Shown one piece after another: positions 23,885-32,885 of a DNA stretch of 64,000 bases (its first letter is position 1; every line of letters begins with the position of its first letter). The stretch is from PHAA01 sp963665865 (GTDB taxonomy: Bacteria > Bacillota > Syntrophomonadia > Syntrophomonadales > Syntrophomonadaceae). Made by a program: the position numbers and the translations under genes. Under the pieces are notes generated by a model. It did no database searches. It was not told where the DNA came from and worked only from the letters and a program-made list of their open reading frames with translations. Location of the stretch: contig CAXXWF010000001.1 in NCBI GenBank assembly GCA_963665865.2, positions 310,001-374,000 of the forward strand. The letters run 5' to 3'.

Positions 23885-26800
23885 CTAACCGAGGTCTACA
23901 GTTACCGCTTCACTATTCACTGCCCGGTGTGCCGCCCGCTTTTCTTCTCGCTTAATTTTCCACTGTGCCAGTACCGTGTACAATGATGGTACTACCAACA
24001 GAGTTAGCAGGGTTGAGAATACTAAACCCGAAATGATGGTGGTAGCCAGGGGGGTAAACAAGGGTTCTGATGCGAAGGCTAAGGGGGTCAACCCAGCTAC
24101 AGCGGTGGCAGATGTTAATAGAATTGGCCGTAAGCGGGCTCCGCCGGCTAATTGAACGGCTTCTTTTAATTCATGCCCAGCCCTGCGCGAGCGTTCTATA
24201 AATTCAATAAATACAATTCCATTTCGTACTACGATTCCGGCTAACGCGATCATACCCATCATGGATACGAAGCCTAATGGGGTGCGGGTTGCGAATAAGC
24301 CGATCAGGCTTCCGGCCACGGCCAGATAGACGGTGCTCATGACCAGCAAGGGCAGGCTCAGGGAATAGAACTGCATTGCTATTTGAATAAATATTAAGAA
24401 GAAAACAAAGATAGAAAGTTTCCCCAGATCGGCAAACATATCATTTTGGTAGTTCATTTCTCCTCCCACATCCCAACGATATCCTTCCGGGAACTGAATC
24501 CCCGTGAGTAATACCTTAATATCATTCATTACCTCAGTGGCAGTCCGGCCTTGTGCGTCACCAGTAATGGTTACAACCCGGGATAGGTTACGGTGGGGAA
24601 TACCCATAATACCAAAAGCCGGTTTAACCTGGGCTAATTGCATCAGAGGAATAGGTTGTCCCAAAGCATTAGGGACTGATAAGCTTTGGAAAACTGCCAT
24701 GGGGTCGGCATTCGGATCTTTGACATAAAGGGTCATATCAATAAGGTTACTGCCATCATCATACTGACCCACGGAAATTCCCTCACTCACCAGGCGCAGG
24801 GTGCGAGACAGGTCAGTATAGTTGACCATCTTCTGATTCATCATATCTTTGTTAACCTGGAATTCTAAAGTATAGGCATCTAGCCCAAAGTTGTCCTGAA
24901 CATTAACTGCGCCGGGAACCTTGCTGATTTTATCTTTTACTTGCTGCGATAAAGCCCGCAAGGTCTGAACATCATCCCCGTACAGGTTTAATGAAATTGC
25001 TTGCCCAACCGGCGGGCCAGATTTAATCTGGTAGGGGGTAATTTCCACCCCGGGGTATTTCTTGCCGAGTGTTTGGCCCCATTGATCTATCAGGTCGGCT
25101 TGTTTGACGAGTTTGTTGTCTAACTTCACTACCACAAAACCGGTATTTTCTGATACATCACCAGCCCCGATACCACCGCCGAACCATCCCTGCACATTTG
25201 CTCCGGAAGAAGAATAAATATCGATAACACCTTTTTGTTCGGACAGGTATTGCCGAGTTCCTGCCACCACTTGCTCGGTCTCATTTACAGTAGTGCCTAC
25301 CGGCATTGTAATAAAGATCGGCAACTGATCCCACCCAGCCTCCGGGAACAACTCCACTGGTATAAACGGAATTAGACCATAAGCCAGGGTGCCTATCAGC
25401 ACACCTATAATACCGGTTCGCAGCGGACGCTTTAGAATCTTGGGTATTACCGTATGGGCATAGTAATCGGTAAGCCGGTTAAGTTGTGGGCCCAAAAGAC
25501 CAGCTGGCTTATCTTGGATAGTAATTGCTGCCTGGCGGCGGTTTTCGTACCAATAGCGAAAAATAGGGATGATAGTCAGTGACATTATCATGGAGGCCAG
25601 CATGGTAAGTGAGATCACTACCGGCATGGGTCTTATAAAGTCGCCCATAATGCCAGTTAAAAAGAGCAGTGGCCCGAAGGCAAAAACCGTCGACATGGTA
25701 GCGGTCAAGATGGACAAGGCTACCTCGCGTGCGCCGTCTTTAGCTGCATTGAACGGGGTTTGTTTAAGAATGGAAAGATGGCGCTCAATGTTATCGTTAA
25801 CCACCACGGCATCATCGACCAAAATACCCAGAACTACAATTAATCCGTATACTGAAATCTCACTGATGGTTATATTCATATAAGGCAAAAATATTAGGCC
25901 AATGGCCATGGATATGGGGATAGCCAGAGCTACCATGGCGGCGGTTGCGAAACTCAGGCCCAGGGTACAGACAAACAGGACCGCTAGTATAGCAAATAGC
26001 ATTTCCTTTAACAGATTATTGAAAGTTTTATCGACCTTTTGGCTTTGCGAGAATACCGGTTCCATAGTCACTCCTGCTGGAAGCGAGGTTTTAAGCTTAC
26101 TAATCATTAGATCGACATTCTTCTGGGTAGACGGCGCATCAGTGCGTTTTTCAACCCCTAATCCCATCACCAGAGCCGGTTTGCCATTATGATAAGCATA
26201 GATTGTATTCTCCTTGGTGGTCAGGTAGGCATGCCCAACATCCTGCAAATAGATTGGAACCCCTTGCTCGTTCTTGCCGATTATAATCTGATTTAGTTCA
26301 TCCAAATTGTAAGTATCAGGCAGTTTCAGCTGATAGGTAGTGCCTTCGACCTTCATATCTCCGATAGGGATACGTTCATTCTCGGCTTTGACTGCTCCCA
26401 GCACTTGAGCCCAGGCAATATTGTATAGACGCAGTTTGTTGCTATCCAGGTCAATATGGACCTCCTGGTCAGGCAGACCTACGAGGGTAACCTGGGATAC
26501 ACCGGGTAAGGTACCCAATTGATCTTTCCAGTTTTTCAGCGTAGAACGCAATTGAAATAATTCTGACTGATCGTTGGCGGTGATATTGAAGGTATAGAAG
26601 GCATTCTTGGCCAGGTCATCATTAATTACGGGTTGTTCAGCATCTGGAGGCAGGTCCGGTTCGGCATCTTTCACTTTCTTGCGAAGTTCATCCCACTTCT
26701 GGGCGGGATCAACTCCCGGCGCAGCTGTTACTACAATGACCGAATATCCGAATGCCGAGGTGGACTCGATAGTCTGAATCCCTTGCAGTTCTTTTACCCT

Positions 26801-27001
26801 TTGCTCCAGCTTATTAGTTACAGTTTGCTCCATCTTTTCCGGGGATGCTCCAGGCATGACAGTAGTTACCAGGGCAACATCAATAATAACATCAGGCGAT
26901 TCCTGCTTAGGTAACTGAAAAAAGCTTAAGAAGCCAACCAATACGGCCATAACAAAAAACAGAATGGTAATTTTACGGCGTTTGAGTAGATATTCTATCA
27001 T
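23885..27001 (-). CDS. RND efflux transporter, inner-membrane pump (AcrB/MexF-like)
   Basis: This 1038-residue protein has the RND plan of two repeats, each with six transmembrane helices and a large extracytoplasmic loop. The proton-relay pair is in GILVDDAVVVNDNIERH. The N-terminus RRKITILFFVMAVLVG and the GFVSMMGMIALAGIVVRNGI segment are typical of the hydrophobe/amphiphile family. Its start overlaps the adaptor stop by ATGA. There is no outer-membrane TolC gene, as expected if the cell is monoderm. The exported substrate is not readable; the type often handles lipids or drugs. Confidence 0.93.
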   Translation of the reverse strand: MIEYLLKRRKITILFFVMAVLVGFLSFFQLPKQESPDVIIDVALVTTVMPGASPEKMEQTVTNKLEQRVKELQGIQTIESTSAFGYSVIVVTAAPGVDPAQKWDELRKKVKDAEPDLPPDAEQPVINDDLAKNAFYTFNITANDQSELFQLRSTLKNWKDQLGTLPGVSQVTLVGLPDQEVHIDLDSNKLRLYNIAWAQVLGAVKAENERIPIGDMKVEGTTYQLKLPDTYNLDELNQIIIGKNEQGVPIYLQDVGHAYLTTKENTIYAYHNGKPALVMGLGVEKRTDAPSTQKNVDLMISKLKTSLPAGVTMEPVFSQSQKVDKTFNNLLKEMLFAILAVLFVCTLGLSFATAAMVALAIPISMAIGLIFLPYMNITISEISVYGLIVVLGILVDDAVVVNDNIERHLSILKQTPFNAAKDGAREVALSILTATMSTVFAFGPLLFLTGIMGDFIRPMPVVISLTMLASMIMSLTIIPIFRYWYENRRQAAITIQDKPAGLLGPQLNRLTDYYAHTVIPKILKRPLRTGIIGVLIGTLAYGLIPFIPVELFPEAGWDQLPIFITMPVGTTVNETEQVVAGTRQYLSEQKGVIDIYSSSGANVQGWFGGGIGAGDVSENTGFVVVKLDNKLVKQADLIDQWGQTLGKKYPGVEITPYQIKSGPPVGQAISLNLYGDDVQTLRALSQQVKDKISKVPGAVNVQDNFGLDAYTLEFQVNKDMMNQKMVNYTDLSRTLRLVSEGISVGQYDDGSNLIDMTLYVKDPNADPMAVFQSLSVPNALGQPIPLMQLAQVKPAFGIMGIPHRNLSRVVTITGDAQGRTATEVMNDIKVLLTGIQFPEGYRWDVGGEMNYQNDMFADLGKLSIFVFFLIFIQIAMQFYSLSLPLLVMSTVYLAVAGSLIGLFATRTPLGFVSMMGMIALAGIVVRNGIVFIEFIERSRRAGHELKEAVQLAGGARLRPILLTSATAVAGLTPLAFASEPLFTPLATTIISGLVFSTLLTLLVVPSLYTVLAQWKIKREEKRAAHRAVNSEAVTVDLG

Positions 27002-28071
27002 TCGCCGTTTCCTCCTGCCTCTATCGGGTCACCGTCAAAAAGGCGATCAGCCCCGCGACTGACTATTTGTTCGCCTATGGTCAAGCCGGATGTAATCTCC
27101 AGGTACTGTCCCGAAATAGTGCCGATTTGAACCGCTCTTTTCACTGCCTGACCATTAGTGGCCACAAAGACGTAGGGATCTTTCTCACCCCTGTTTATAA
27201 CTGATTGTACTGGTACAAACATACCATTCTGTCCCTCAATACTTCTGGCAACCTGCACCATTTGTCCGGGGTGCCAATCGTGTTTGGGGTTAGGCAGCTT
27301 TACCTCCACGGCAATGGTACCGGTTCCTTTATTGGTCGCAGGATTAATCTTAGTTACCTTACCTTCCCGACTTTCTCCATAAAGGGTTAAAGTGACGGCA
27401 TCATCAATTTTCCACTGCTTAATTTCATAATCCGGTACTGGCAGCACGACCTTAAGGTCGTCAATCTGCCCAATACGATAAGCTGGGGTTCCTGCTGCTA
27501 CCAGTTGCCCTTTGGACACCAGCTTGTCTATTACCACGCCTTGAATGGCTGCATTCAGCTGATCTTTCCCATTCACCATTGTCAGCGAACGCTCTGCCAA
27601 TTGCTTGCCGTTCTCGGCCAATGCTAACGCATCGCGGGCACTGTCGAAGTCAGTTTTAGATATTGCTTCGGCTGAGAATAAACTTTCGGCACGCTTATAG
27701 GCATCCATAGCCTGTTGATAACTAATTTGCGCGTTGTTCAGGGTCATAGTTGCTTGGGCCTTTTGTATGCCATATTCGCTGGCATCCAGTCTCGCCAGGG
27801 CATCTCCTTGCTCTACCACATCACCCTCTTCATGTAGGAGTTCCAGTACGCGTCCCCCCATTTCAAAAGCAACCAGAGTTTCGTCTTCCGCCTCCAGCAA
27901 ACTGGCCAGGTCGGTTCGATTTTCTATTTTAAGCGAGCTAACCGGGGTTAGCTGTACTTGTTTAACCTTGGGATCTGTTGTACTAGCTGTGTTTTTACTG
28001 CCGCAGCCACTTAATGATAAGCCTGCTAGTAACAGAATTAATAAGTAAACAAGGCAACTGCTTATTTTCAT
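26998..28071 (-). CDS. RND efflux periplasmic-adaptor (membrane fusion) lipoprotein
   Basis: The 357-residue protein has a lipoprotein signal (LLAGLSLSGCGSK, lipobox Cys about residue 23). Biotinyl-lipoyl-like segments flank a coiled-coil hairpin (AQATMTLNNAQISYQQ), followed by a beta-barrel domain. It should bridge the RND pump to the envelope. ATG 28071 overlaps the stop of an 11-codon ORF (ATGA) and has no ribosome binding site of its own within 10 bases. A longer frame from TTG 28122 would disrupt the lipoprotein signal. The pump gene starts in its last codon. Confidence 0.88.
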   Translation of the reverse strand: MKISSCLVYLLILLLAGLSLSGCGSKNTASTTDPKVKQVQLTPVSSLKIENRTDLASLLEAEDETLVAFEMGGRVLELLHEEGDVVEQGDALARLDASEYGIQKAQATMTLNNAQISYQQAMDAYKRAESLFSAEAISKTDFDSARDALALAENGKQLAERSLTMVNGKDQLNAAIQGVVIDKLVSKGQLVAAGTPAYRIGQIDDLKVVLPVPDYEIKQWKIDDAVTLTLYGESREGKVTKINPATNKGTGTIAVEVKLPNPKHDWHPGQMVQVARSIEGQNGMFVPVQSVINRGEKDPYVFVATNGQAVKRAVQIGTISGQYLEITSGLTIGEQIVSRGADRLFDGDPIEAGGNGE

Positions 28072-28103
28072 AACAGGGTTTGGGCATGTTCTATTCTTGG
28101 CAT
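28068..28103 (-). CDS. Possible 11-residue leader peptide (MPRIEHAQTLL) of the RND adaptor
   Basis: An ATG at 28103 follows GGGGGG at 11 bases and the frame ends in TGA that shares ATGA with the adaptor start. Ribosomes finishing this short frame would reinitiate on the adaptor. The peptide has no obvious attenuator codon run. Existence is inferred from spacing and overlap only. Confidence 0.4.
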   Translation of the reverse strand: MPRIEHAQTLL

Positions 28104-28425
28104 TAATAAGAATTCCCCCCAATTTTTATTGATGAGTGTTTCGACATGTCTATTCTCATTTCCTATCTAAATCATAAATATCATTTGGTAATAACCTCCA
28201 ATTACATGTACACTAAAATCTTTAAAAAGTTTCGTATAATAAAAGATTAAAAATGTATGCGATTATTGGATAATCATATTGTGAAGCGATTAGTAGTGCA
28301 GAAATATAGGCATAGTGAAAGGGGGAAGTTTTTAAAATAGGAGACTCCCCATACGATTGAAAAGAGCTCTAGAAATCCTCATAAAGGGCCAAAAATCTCT
28401 AAGTTCAAAATAGTTTATTTCAACT
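28104..28425. other. Intergenic region, no gene seen
   Basis: AT-rich sequence between the RND adaptor and the end of the aminotransferase gene. It should contain the RND promoter on the minus strand. I see no ORF with a ribosome binding site, no strong hairpin and no recognisable RNA. Confidence 0.5.
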
Positions 28426-29601
28426 TTAGGTCAGTTTGCGAATACAACTTCCCAGTCTTTTGATCCCTTCTTCAATTACGGCTTCATCGGAATTAGAATA
28501 GTTAAGCCGCAAGGTTTGGCTCCCGCCGCCATCCACGTAGAAAGGCGTACCGGGGACAAATGCTACATTTTGGGTTGAGGCTAAATCCAACAATTCCAGA
28601 GAAGACATGGTCTGGGGGAGGGTAACCCAGATGAACATTCCACCCTCAGGTTTGGTACAAGTGATATCCTGCGGAAAATATTTCGCAATCATAGATACCA
28701 TACAATCCCGCTGTTTACCGTAACCATTCTTGATATGCTTGATATGTTCGTCTATCTCATTGTCACACAGATACTGGTGTACGACCCTCTGGCTAAAGTA
28801 GTTAGAATGCAGGTCAGCTGCCTGTTTGGCTATTATCAGCTTTTCCATAATATCATGCCGGGCACATATCCACCCCAACCGCATACCGGGTGAAACGATC
28901 TTGGAAAAGGAACCCAGCATTATGGTTTTATCTTCGTTGAACAACCTTATCGATGGTAGGTGATCGCCAATAAACCTGAGTTCACCATAGGGGTCGTCTT
29001 CAATTACTTGTATGTTGTAGCGGCTCGTTAGGGCGGCTAACTCCTTTCTTTTAGCAAGGGAATGGGTAATCCCTGATGGGTTTTGAAAATTGGAGACGAT
29101 ATACATCAGTTTCACCTGGTTCTCTTTCAGTATTGCTTCCAGGCAGCCCATATCCGGGCCGTCTTCAAATAATGGAACTGAGTGAAACTGAGGTTCAAAC
29201 ATACTGAAAGACTGTATGGCACCCAAATAGCCGGGGCGTTCTATAATGACCCCATCATTTTTATCGAGAAAAATCTTCCCGATGAGATCCAACCCTTGTT
29301 GAGAGCCGTTAGTAATCAATATTTGATCCGCATCCACATTTAAGCCGCGCTGCTGATAGCGTTGGGCGATAAAGTTCCGTAAGGGCGGGTAGCCCTCGGT
29401 GGTGCTGTATTGGAGAGCATTTTCGCCATTTTTAGCCAATACCTTATTAGTGGCATCATTTATTTCTTTAACTGGAAAGAAACTGGGATTCGGAAGTCCT
29501 CCGGCAAAGGAGATGACCTCAGGGTTTTCAGTTACCTTTAAAATCTCCCTGATAAAAGACTTTTGGGTATTATGCATCCTGGTCGCAAACAAATTATCCA
29601 T
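28426..29601 (-). CDS. PLP-dependent aminotransferase (2-aminoadipate/LysN-like, class I/II)
   Basis: The 391-residue fold-type I enzyme begins ISFAGGLPNPSFFPV and has YSTTEGYPPLR, NGSQQGLDLI, NFQNPSG, the Asp of EDDPYGELRF, and the PLP lysine in LGSFSKIVSPGMRLGW. The order is that of the LysN/MocR-C-terminal type, which includes 2-aminoadipate, aromatic and branched-chain amino acid aminotransferases. The substrate cannot be chosen from sequence. ATG 29601 follows GAGGTGAGAAT. A leader of about 330 nt with its own promoter, small ORF and terminator hairpin precedes it, so transcription attenuation is likely. Confidence 0.88.
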   Translation of the reverse strand: MDNLFATRMHNTQKSFIREILKVTENPEVISFAGGLPNPSFFPVKEINDATNKVLAKNGENALQYSTTEGYPPLRNFIAQRYQQRGLNVDADQILITNGSQQGLDLIGKIFLDKNDGVIIERPGYLGAIQSFSMFEPQFHSVPLFEDGPDMGCLEAILKENQVKLMYIVSNFQNPSGITHSLAKRKELAALTSRYNIQVIEDDPYGELRFIGDHLPSIRLFNEDKTIMLGSFSKIVSPGMRLGWICARHDIMEKLIIAKQAADLHSNYFSQRVVHQYLCDNEIDEHIKHIKNGYGKQRDCMVSMIAKYFPQDITCTKPEGGMFIWVTLPQTMSSLELLDLASTQNVAFVPGTPFYVDGGGSQTLRLNYSNSDEAVIEEGIKRLGSCIRKLT

Positions 29602-29825
29602 ATTCTCACCTCATTCATTAAAATAAAAACCAATGAGCGCTTAAGCGAATTGCGCGCCAAAACGCGGGCGCTACAGTGCTTTTCCTTCGCATTTTGTGTG
29701 CATCGCGCCGCGAGCGTTTTTATCAAACGCCTCCTAAGTCGGGGACCATACCCGCAACTTAGGAAAAAAATCGCTTTATCCTCTGCCTATGGAGGAAGGG
29801 GGATTTAGAGGAGTTTGATAAAAAA

Positions 29826-29860
29826 ACCCCGCACAGTCACCATAAGTGACTCCGCAGGGT
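29826..29860 (-). terminator. Attenuator-type terminator in the aminotransferase leader
   Basis: ACCCTGCGGAGTCAC and GTGACTGTGCGGGGT form a 15-bp stem with a five-base loop. Seven T follow on the minus strand (29820-29826). It lies downstream of a promoter but 225 bp before the aminotransferase ATG, so it must be read through for expression. Confidence 0.85.
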
Positions 29861-29886
29861 ATTCTTGCGTGTAAGGTATAAAGCCT

Positions 29887-29916
29887 CTATGCTGCTCGGC
29901 CAAGTGCCTTAAGCAT
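29887..29916 (-). CDS. Possible leader peptide MLKALGRAA
   Basis: A 9-codon frame starts at ATG 29914-29916 with AAGG five bases upstream (29922-29925) and stops at TAG just before the terminator. The same segment can fold: AAGGT...ACCTT with an inner TATGCT...AGCATA. The frame contains Leu and Ala codons but no long run of one amino acid. Confidence 0.45.
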   Translation of the reverse strand: MLKALGRAA

Positions 29917-29930
29917 ACTCACCTTAACAA

Positions 29931-29962
29931 AATATTATTAATGACATCACTTAGCTTGTCAA
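29931..29962 (-). promoter_or_regulatory. Promoter of the aminotransferase leader
   Basis: On the minus strand TTGACA (29957-29962) is followed 16-19 bases later by an AT-rich -10 within TAATAATATT (29931-29940). Confidence 0.65.
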
Positions 29963-29984
29963 GTACAAAAATGATCGGTAGTAT

Positions 29985-30061
29985 TGGGACAGGGGGACAG
30001 GTCCACTGTCCCACTCAGTAGGTTTAAGTAAGTGGGACAGCGGACCTGTCCCCTTGTCCCA
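29985..30061. repeat. GGGACAGG-type REP palindrome
   Basis: Arms 29985-30015 and 30031-30061 are reverse complements apart from two mismatches, around a 15-base loop. The core matches the element at 17.2 kb. It lies between the divergent aminotransferase and PEP-utilising enzyme genes. Confidence 0.85.
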
Positions 30062-30154
30062 CAGCCAACGTCATTGGTATTGTCTATCTCAGAAAACTAC
30101 GGGTGCTAAAATCCGTGGGAATAGCAAATAATAGTACGCAGGGGGTGAACTAAT

Positions 30155-32800
30155 ATTAATAAATATGTGGTCAATTTAAATGAAATTGATAAAACGAATT
30201 TGCCTATGGTGGGTGGAAAAGGGGCTAATTTGGGGGAAATGGCTAAGGCCGGTTTCCCGGTGCCAGCCGGCTTTTGTGTTACCACTGAGGGCTATCGTAC
30301 TTTTATTCAAGCGAGCAGCGAAATGGAAGAACTGATTAGGCAACTGGATCGGATACAACCTGACCAGTTGAGCGAAATAAGCAAGCAGGGTGAAATAATT
30401 AGGCACCACTTAGAATCGATTGCCCTACCTGAAGAATTGAATACAGCAATCGTCGAAGCTTGGAAAAAGGCGGGGCAGGAGTGGGCCTATGCAGTCCGCT
30501 CCAGCGCCACCGCTGAAGACTTGCCGACGGCTTCTTTTGCCGGTCAGCAGGATACCTATTTGAATGTAAAAGGCACCGAGCAAATACTCAGGGCAGTAAG
30601 GAAATGCTGGGCTTCCCTGTTCACCGATCGGGCCATTGTTTACCGCGCCCAAAACGGATTCGATCACCGCTCGGTGTTTTTATCGGTTGTGGTACAGCGT
30701 ATGGTTTTTCCTCAAGTGTCCGGAATAATGTTTACAGCCGATCCCGTAACCGGCAACCGGAAAATCGTGTCCGTTGATGCCAGTTTTGGCCTGGGTGAGG
30801 CGCTGGTATCAGGTATCGTTTCCGCCGATTTATATCAGGTTAGAGCAGACAAAATAGTAAAAAAGCAAATCGCCAGGAAAGAAATTGCTATCTATGCTCA
30901 GCCTCAGGGCGGCACAAACAAAGTGGAGATTACAGGTGAGAGACAAACCGACCCTTCTTTGTCCGATGAACAAGCGGTCAGACTGGCCCTAATAGGGCGA
31001 AACATCGAAGCACATTTTGGCAGCCCTCAGGATATAGAGTGGTGCTTAGTTGACGACGAAATATTTATTGTGCAAAGTAGGCCGATAACAACCCTGTTTC
31101 CTGTTCCCGTCGTCAATGACGACAAACTTCATATTTTTGCATCCTTTGGTCATGTACAAATGATGACTGAAGCAATACAGCCACTTGGAATATCGGTACT
31201 TAGAACGTTAATTCCAGTGGGAAAAAGTTCGCCTGTCGCGGAAAGCATTTTTGTGCAGGAGGTAGGCGGAAGACTATATGTTGACTTGACCAAATTGCTG
31301 GGGTATCCCCAGTTAAGAAATAGGGTACCTGAAATAATTATGAATGTAGATGAACTAATGGGTCGGACAATGCAAACCTTCGCCAATCGTGAGGACTTTT
31401 TGGCGTCAATAGACCCTCATCAAAAATTAAATTTATCCATGGTTAATACGATCCTGCCAACTGCTTTTGCGGTCCTAAGAAGGATCTTGTATCGTAATAA
31501 TGACCAGGCCGTGGATGAAATGAACTGCTTTATAGCCGAGCAGATCCAGGGAATTAATAGAAAAATACAGGAACATTCGGGAGCGGAGCGAATCCAGTAC
31601 ATTCAAGAAATACTTTCCGGTTTCATGTCGTCAGTGCTTTCCACGGGAGCTCCATTTATCGGAGCAGGAGTCCTAACCTACAAACTAATTGAGAGTTCGT
31701 CTATAAAGTGGCTGGGAGACGCAGCTGAGCTGGCCAGCATCAGTAAATCTCCACCGGGTAATGTGACGACCGAAATGGGTTTGGCTTTAGGGGATGCAGC
31801 CGATGTGGTGCGGAATTATCCAGCCGTAATCGAATACCTGAAGCATGCACGGAATGCTTCGTTTTTTGACGGACTGAAAGCGGTAGCCGGCGGAGAAGAG
31901 GTTGCGGCGGTATTATTAAATTTCTTGGAACGCTATGGTATGCGGGGGACGGGTGAAATCGATATCACCAGACCGCGTTGGCGCGAGGCTCCAACCCAGT
32001 TGGTGCCCGCCATTCTAGGTCACATTACAGGTGTAAAGCCCGGACAGCACCGGCTTGATTTTTTGGCAGGCAAAGTGGAGGCTGAACATGCCACAGCAAG
32101 ACTTTTAGATCGCCTGCGGAAGACTCCGGGGGGAACATTTAGAGTCCAACGCATGGAGCGGTTGATTAAGGTTCACCGCTCCCTGATTGGCCTCAGGGAA
32201 CATCCCAAATATTTAATTGTACAGAACCTAGGTATTGTCAAACAGGCAATTTTACAGGAAGCTGACCGATTGGTTCAAGCAGGAGTATTAGAGCACCGGA
32301 AAGATGTATTTTGGTTCTCCTTACAAGAAATTAAGGAAATGATTGAAAGTGGGCGGGTCGATGCCAATATTATCGCCCAGCGCCAAGAGAAATTTGAACG
32401 GGATAAGAAACTGACCCCTCCCCGTGCTATCACCAGCGAGGGCGAAATCATTCTAGTCAAGCCGGGGGCAAACGTACCGCCAGGGGCGCTAGCTGGCAGT
32501 CCGGTGTCATCTGGCACAGTGCAAGGTCGGGCTCGCGTCATCCTGAGGTTGGAAGAAGCTAAAATGGAGAAGGGAGATATACTAGTAGCTCCCTATACTG
32601 ACCCGGCCTGGACCATGTTATTCCCCCTCGCAGCGGGTTTGGTAACAGAGGTCGGCGGTCTGATGACCCACGGTGCAGTAGTAGCCAGGGAATATGGAAT
32701 CCCGGCAGTTGTAGGAGTCGATAATGCCACCCGCAAGATTCTGGATGGCCAGCAGATACGTGTGGACGGAACTCACGGATTTGTCGAGATATTAGAATGA
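30155..32800 (+). CDS. PEP-utilising dikinase: rifampicin phosphotransferase / PEP synthase-like
   Basis: About 881 residues: an N-terminal ATP-grasp domain (VGGKGANLGEM, RSSATAEDLPTASFAGQQDT), a middle region with FASFGHVQMMTEAIQPLG and GGRLYVDLTKLLGY, and a C-terminal phosphohistidine domain (GGLMTHGAVVAREYGIPAV). The middle region resembles rifampicin phosphotransferase, which phosphorylates the drug with ATP; PEP synthase is the other reading. No GTG or ATG has a well-placed ribosome binding site. An ATT at 30155, 6 bases after GGGGGTGA, restores the family N-terminus (NKYVVNLNEIDKT). The GTG at 30167 is the conventional choice. Confidence 0.85.
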   Translation: MNKYVVNLNEIDKTNLPMVGGKGANLGEMAKAGFPVPAGFCVTTEGYRTFIQASSEMEELIRQLDRIQPDQLSEISKQGEIIRHHLESIALPEELNTAIVEAWKKAGQEWAYAVRSSATAEDLPTASFAGQQDTYLNVKGTEQILRAVRKCWASLFTDRAIVYRAQNGFDHRSVFLSVVVQRMVFPQVSGIMFTADPVTGNRKIVSVDASFGLGEALVSGIVSADLYQVRADKIVKKQIARKEIAIYAQPQGGTNKVEITGERQTDPSLSDEQAVRLALIGRNIEAHFGSPQDIEWCLVDDEIFIVQSRPITTLFPVPVVNDDKLHIFASFGHVQMMTEAIQPLGISVLRTLIPVGKSSPVAESIFVQEVGGRLYVDLTKLLGYPQLRNRVPEIIMNVDELMGRTMQTFANREDFLASIDPHQKLNLSMVNTILPTAFAVLRRILYRNNDQAVDEMNCFIAEQIQGINRKIQEHSGAERIQYIQEILSGFMSSVLSTGAPFIGAGVLTYKLIESSSIKWLGDAAELASISKSPPGNVTTEMGLALGDAADVVRNYPAVIEYLKHARNASFFDGLKAVAGGEEVAAVLLNFLERYGMRGTGEIDITRPRWREAPTQLVPAILGHITGVKPGQHRLDFLAGKVEAEHATARLLDRLRKTPGGTFRVQRMERLIKVHRSLIGLREHPKYLIVQNLGIVKQAILQEADRLVQAGVLEHRKDVFWFSLQEIKEMIESGRVDANIIAQRQEKFERDKKLTPPRAITSEGEIILVKPGANVPPGALAGSPVSSGTVQGRARVILRLEEAKMEKGDILVAPYTDPAWTMLFPLAAGLVTEVGGLMTHGAVVAREYGIPAVVGVDNATRKILDGQQIRVDGTHGFVEILE

Positions 32801-32846
32801 TTCTGATGGAGGATCTGCTCAAGAGCGGAATTGGTTTTATAAAGCA

Positions 32847-32882
32847 GTACACCGGGCGGTCGCAGCCACCCGGTGTACTTTT
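32847..32882 (+). terminator. Intrinsic terminator after the PEP-utilising enzyme gene
   Basis: GTACACCGGG (32847-32856) pairs with CCCGGTGTAC (32869-32878), then TTTT. It sits 3 bp before the convergent sodA stop and may serve both. Confidence 0.8.
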
Positions 32883-32885
32883 AGC

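Noticed and set aside
29820..29930. T-box or lysine riboswitch before the aminotransferase
   Set aside because: There is no T-box AGGGTGGNACCGCG sequence and no lysine-box core; only terminator-type attenuation is supported.
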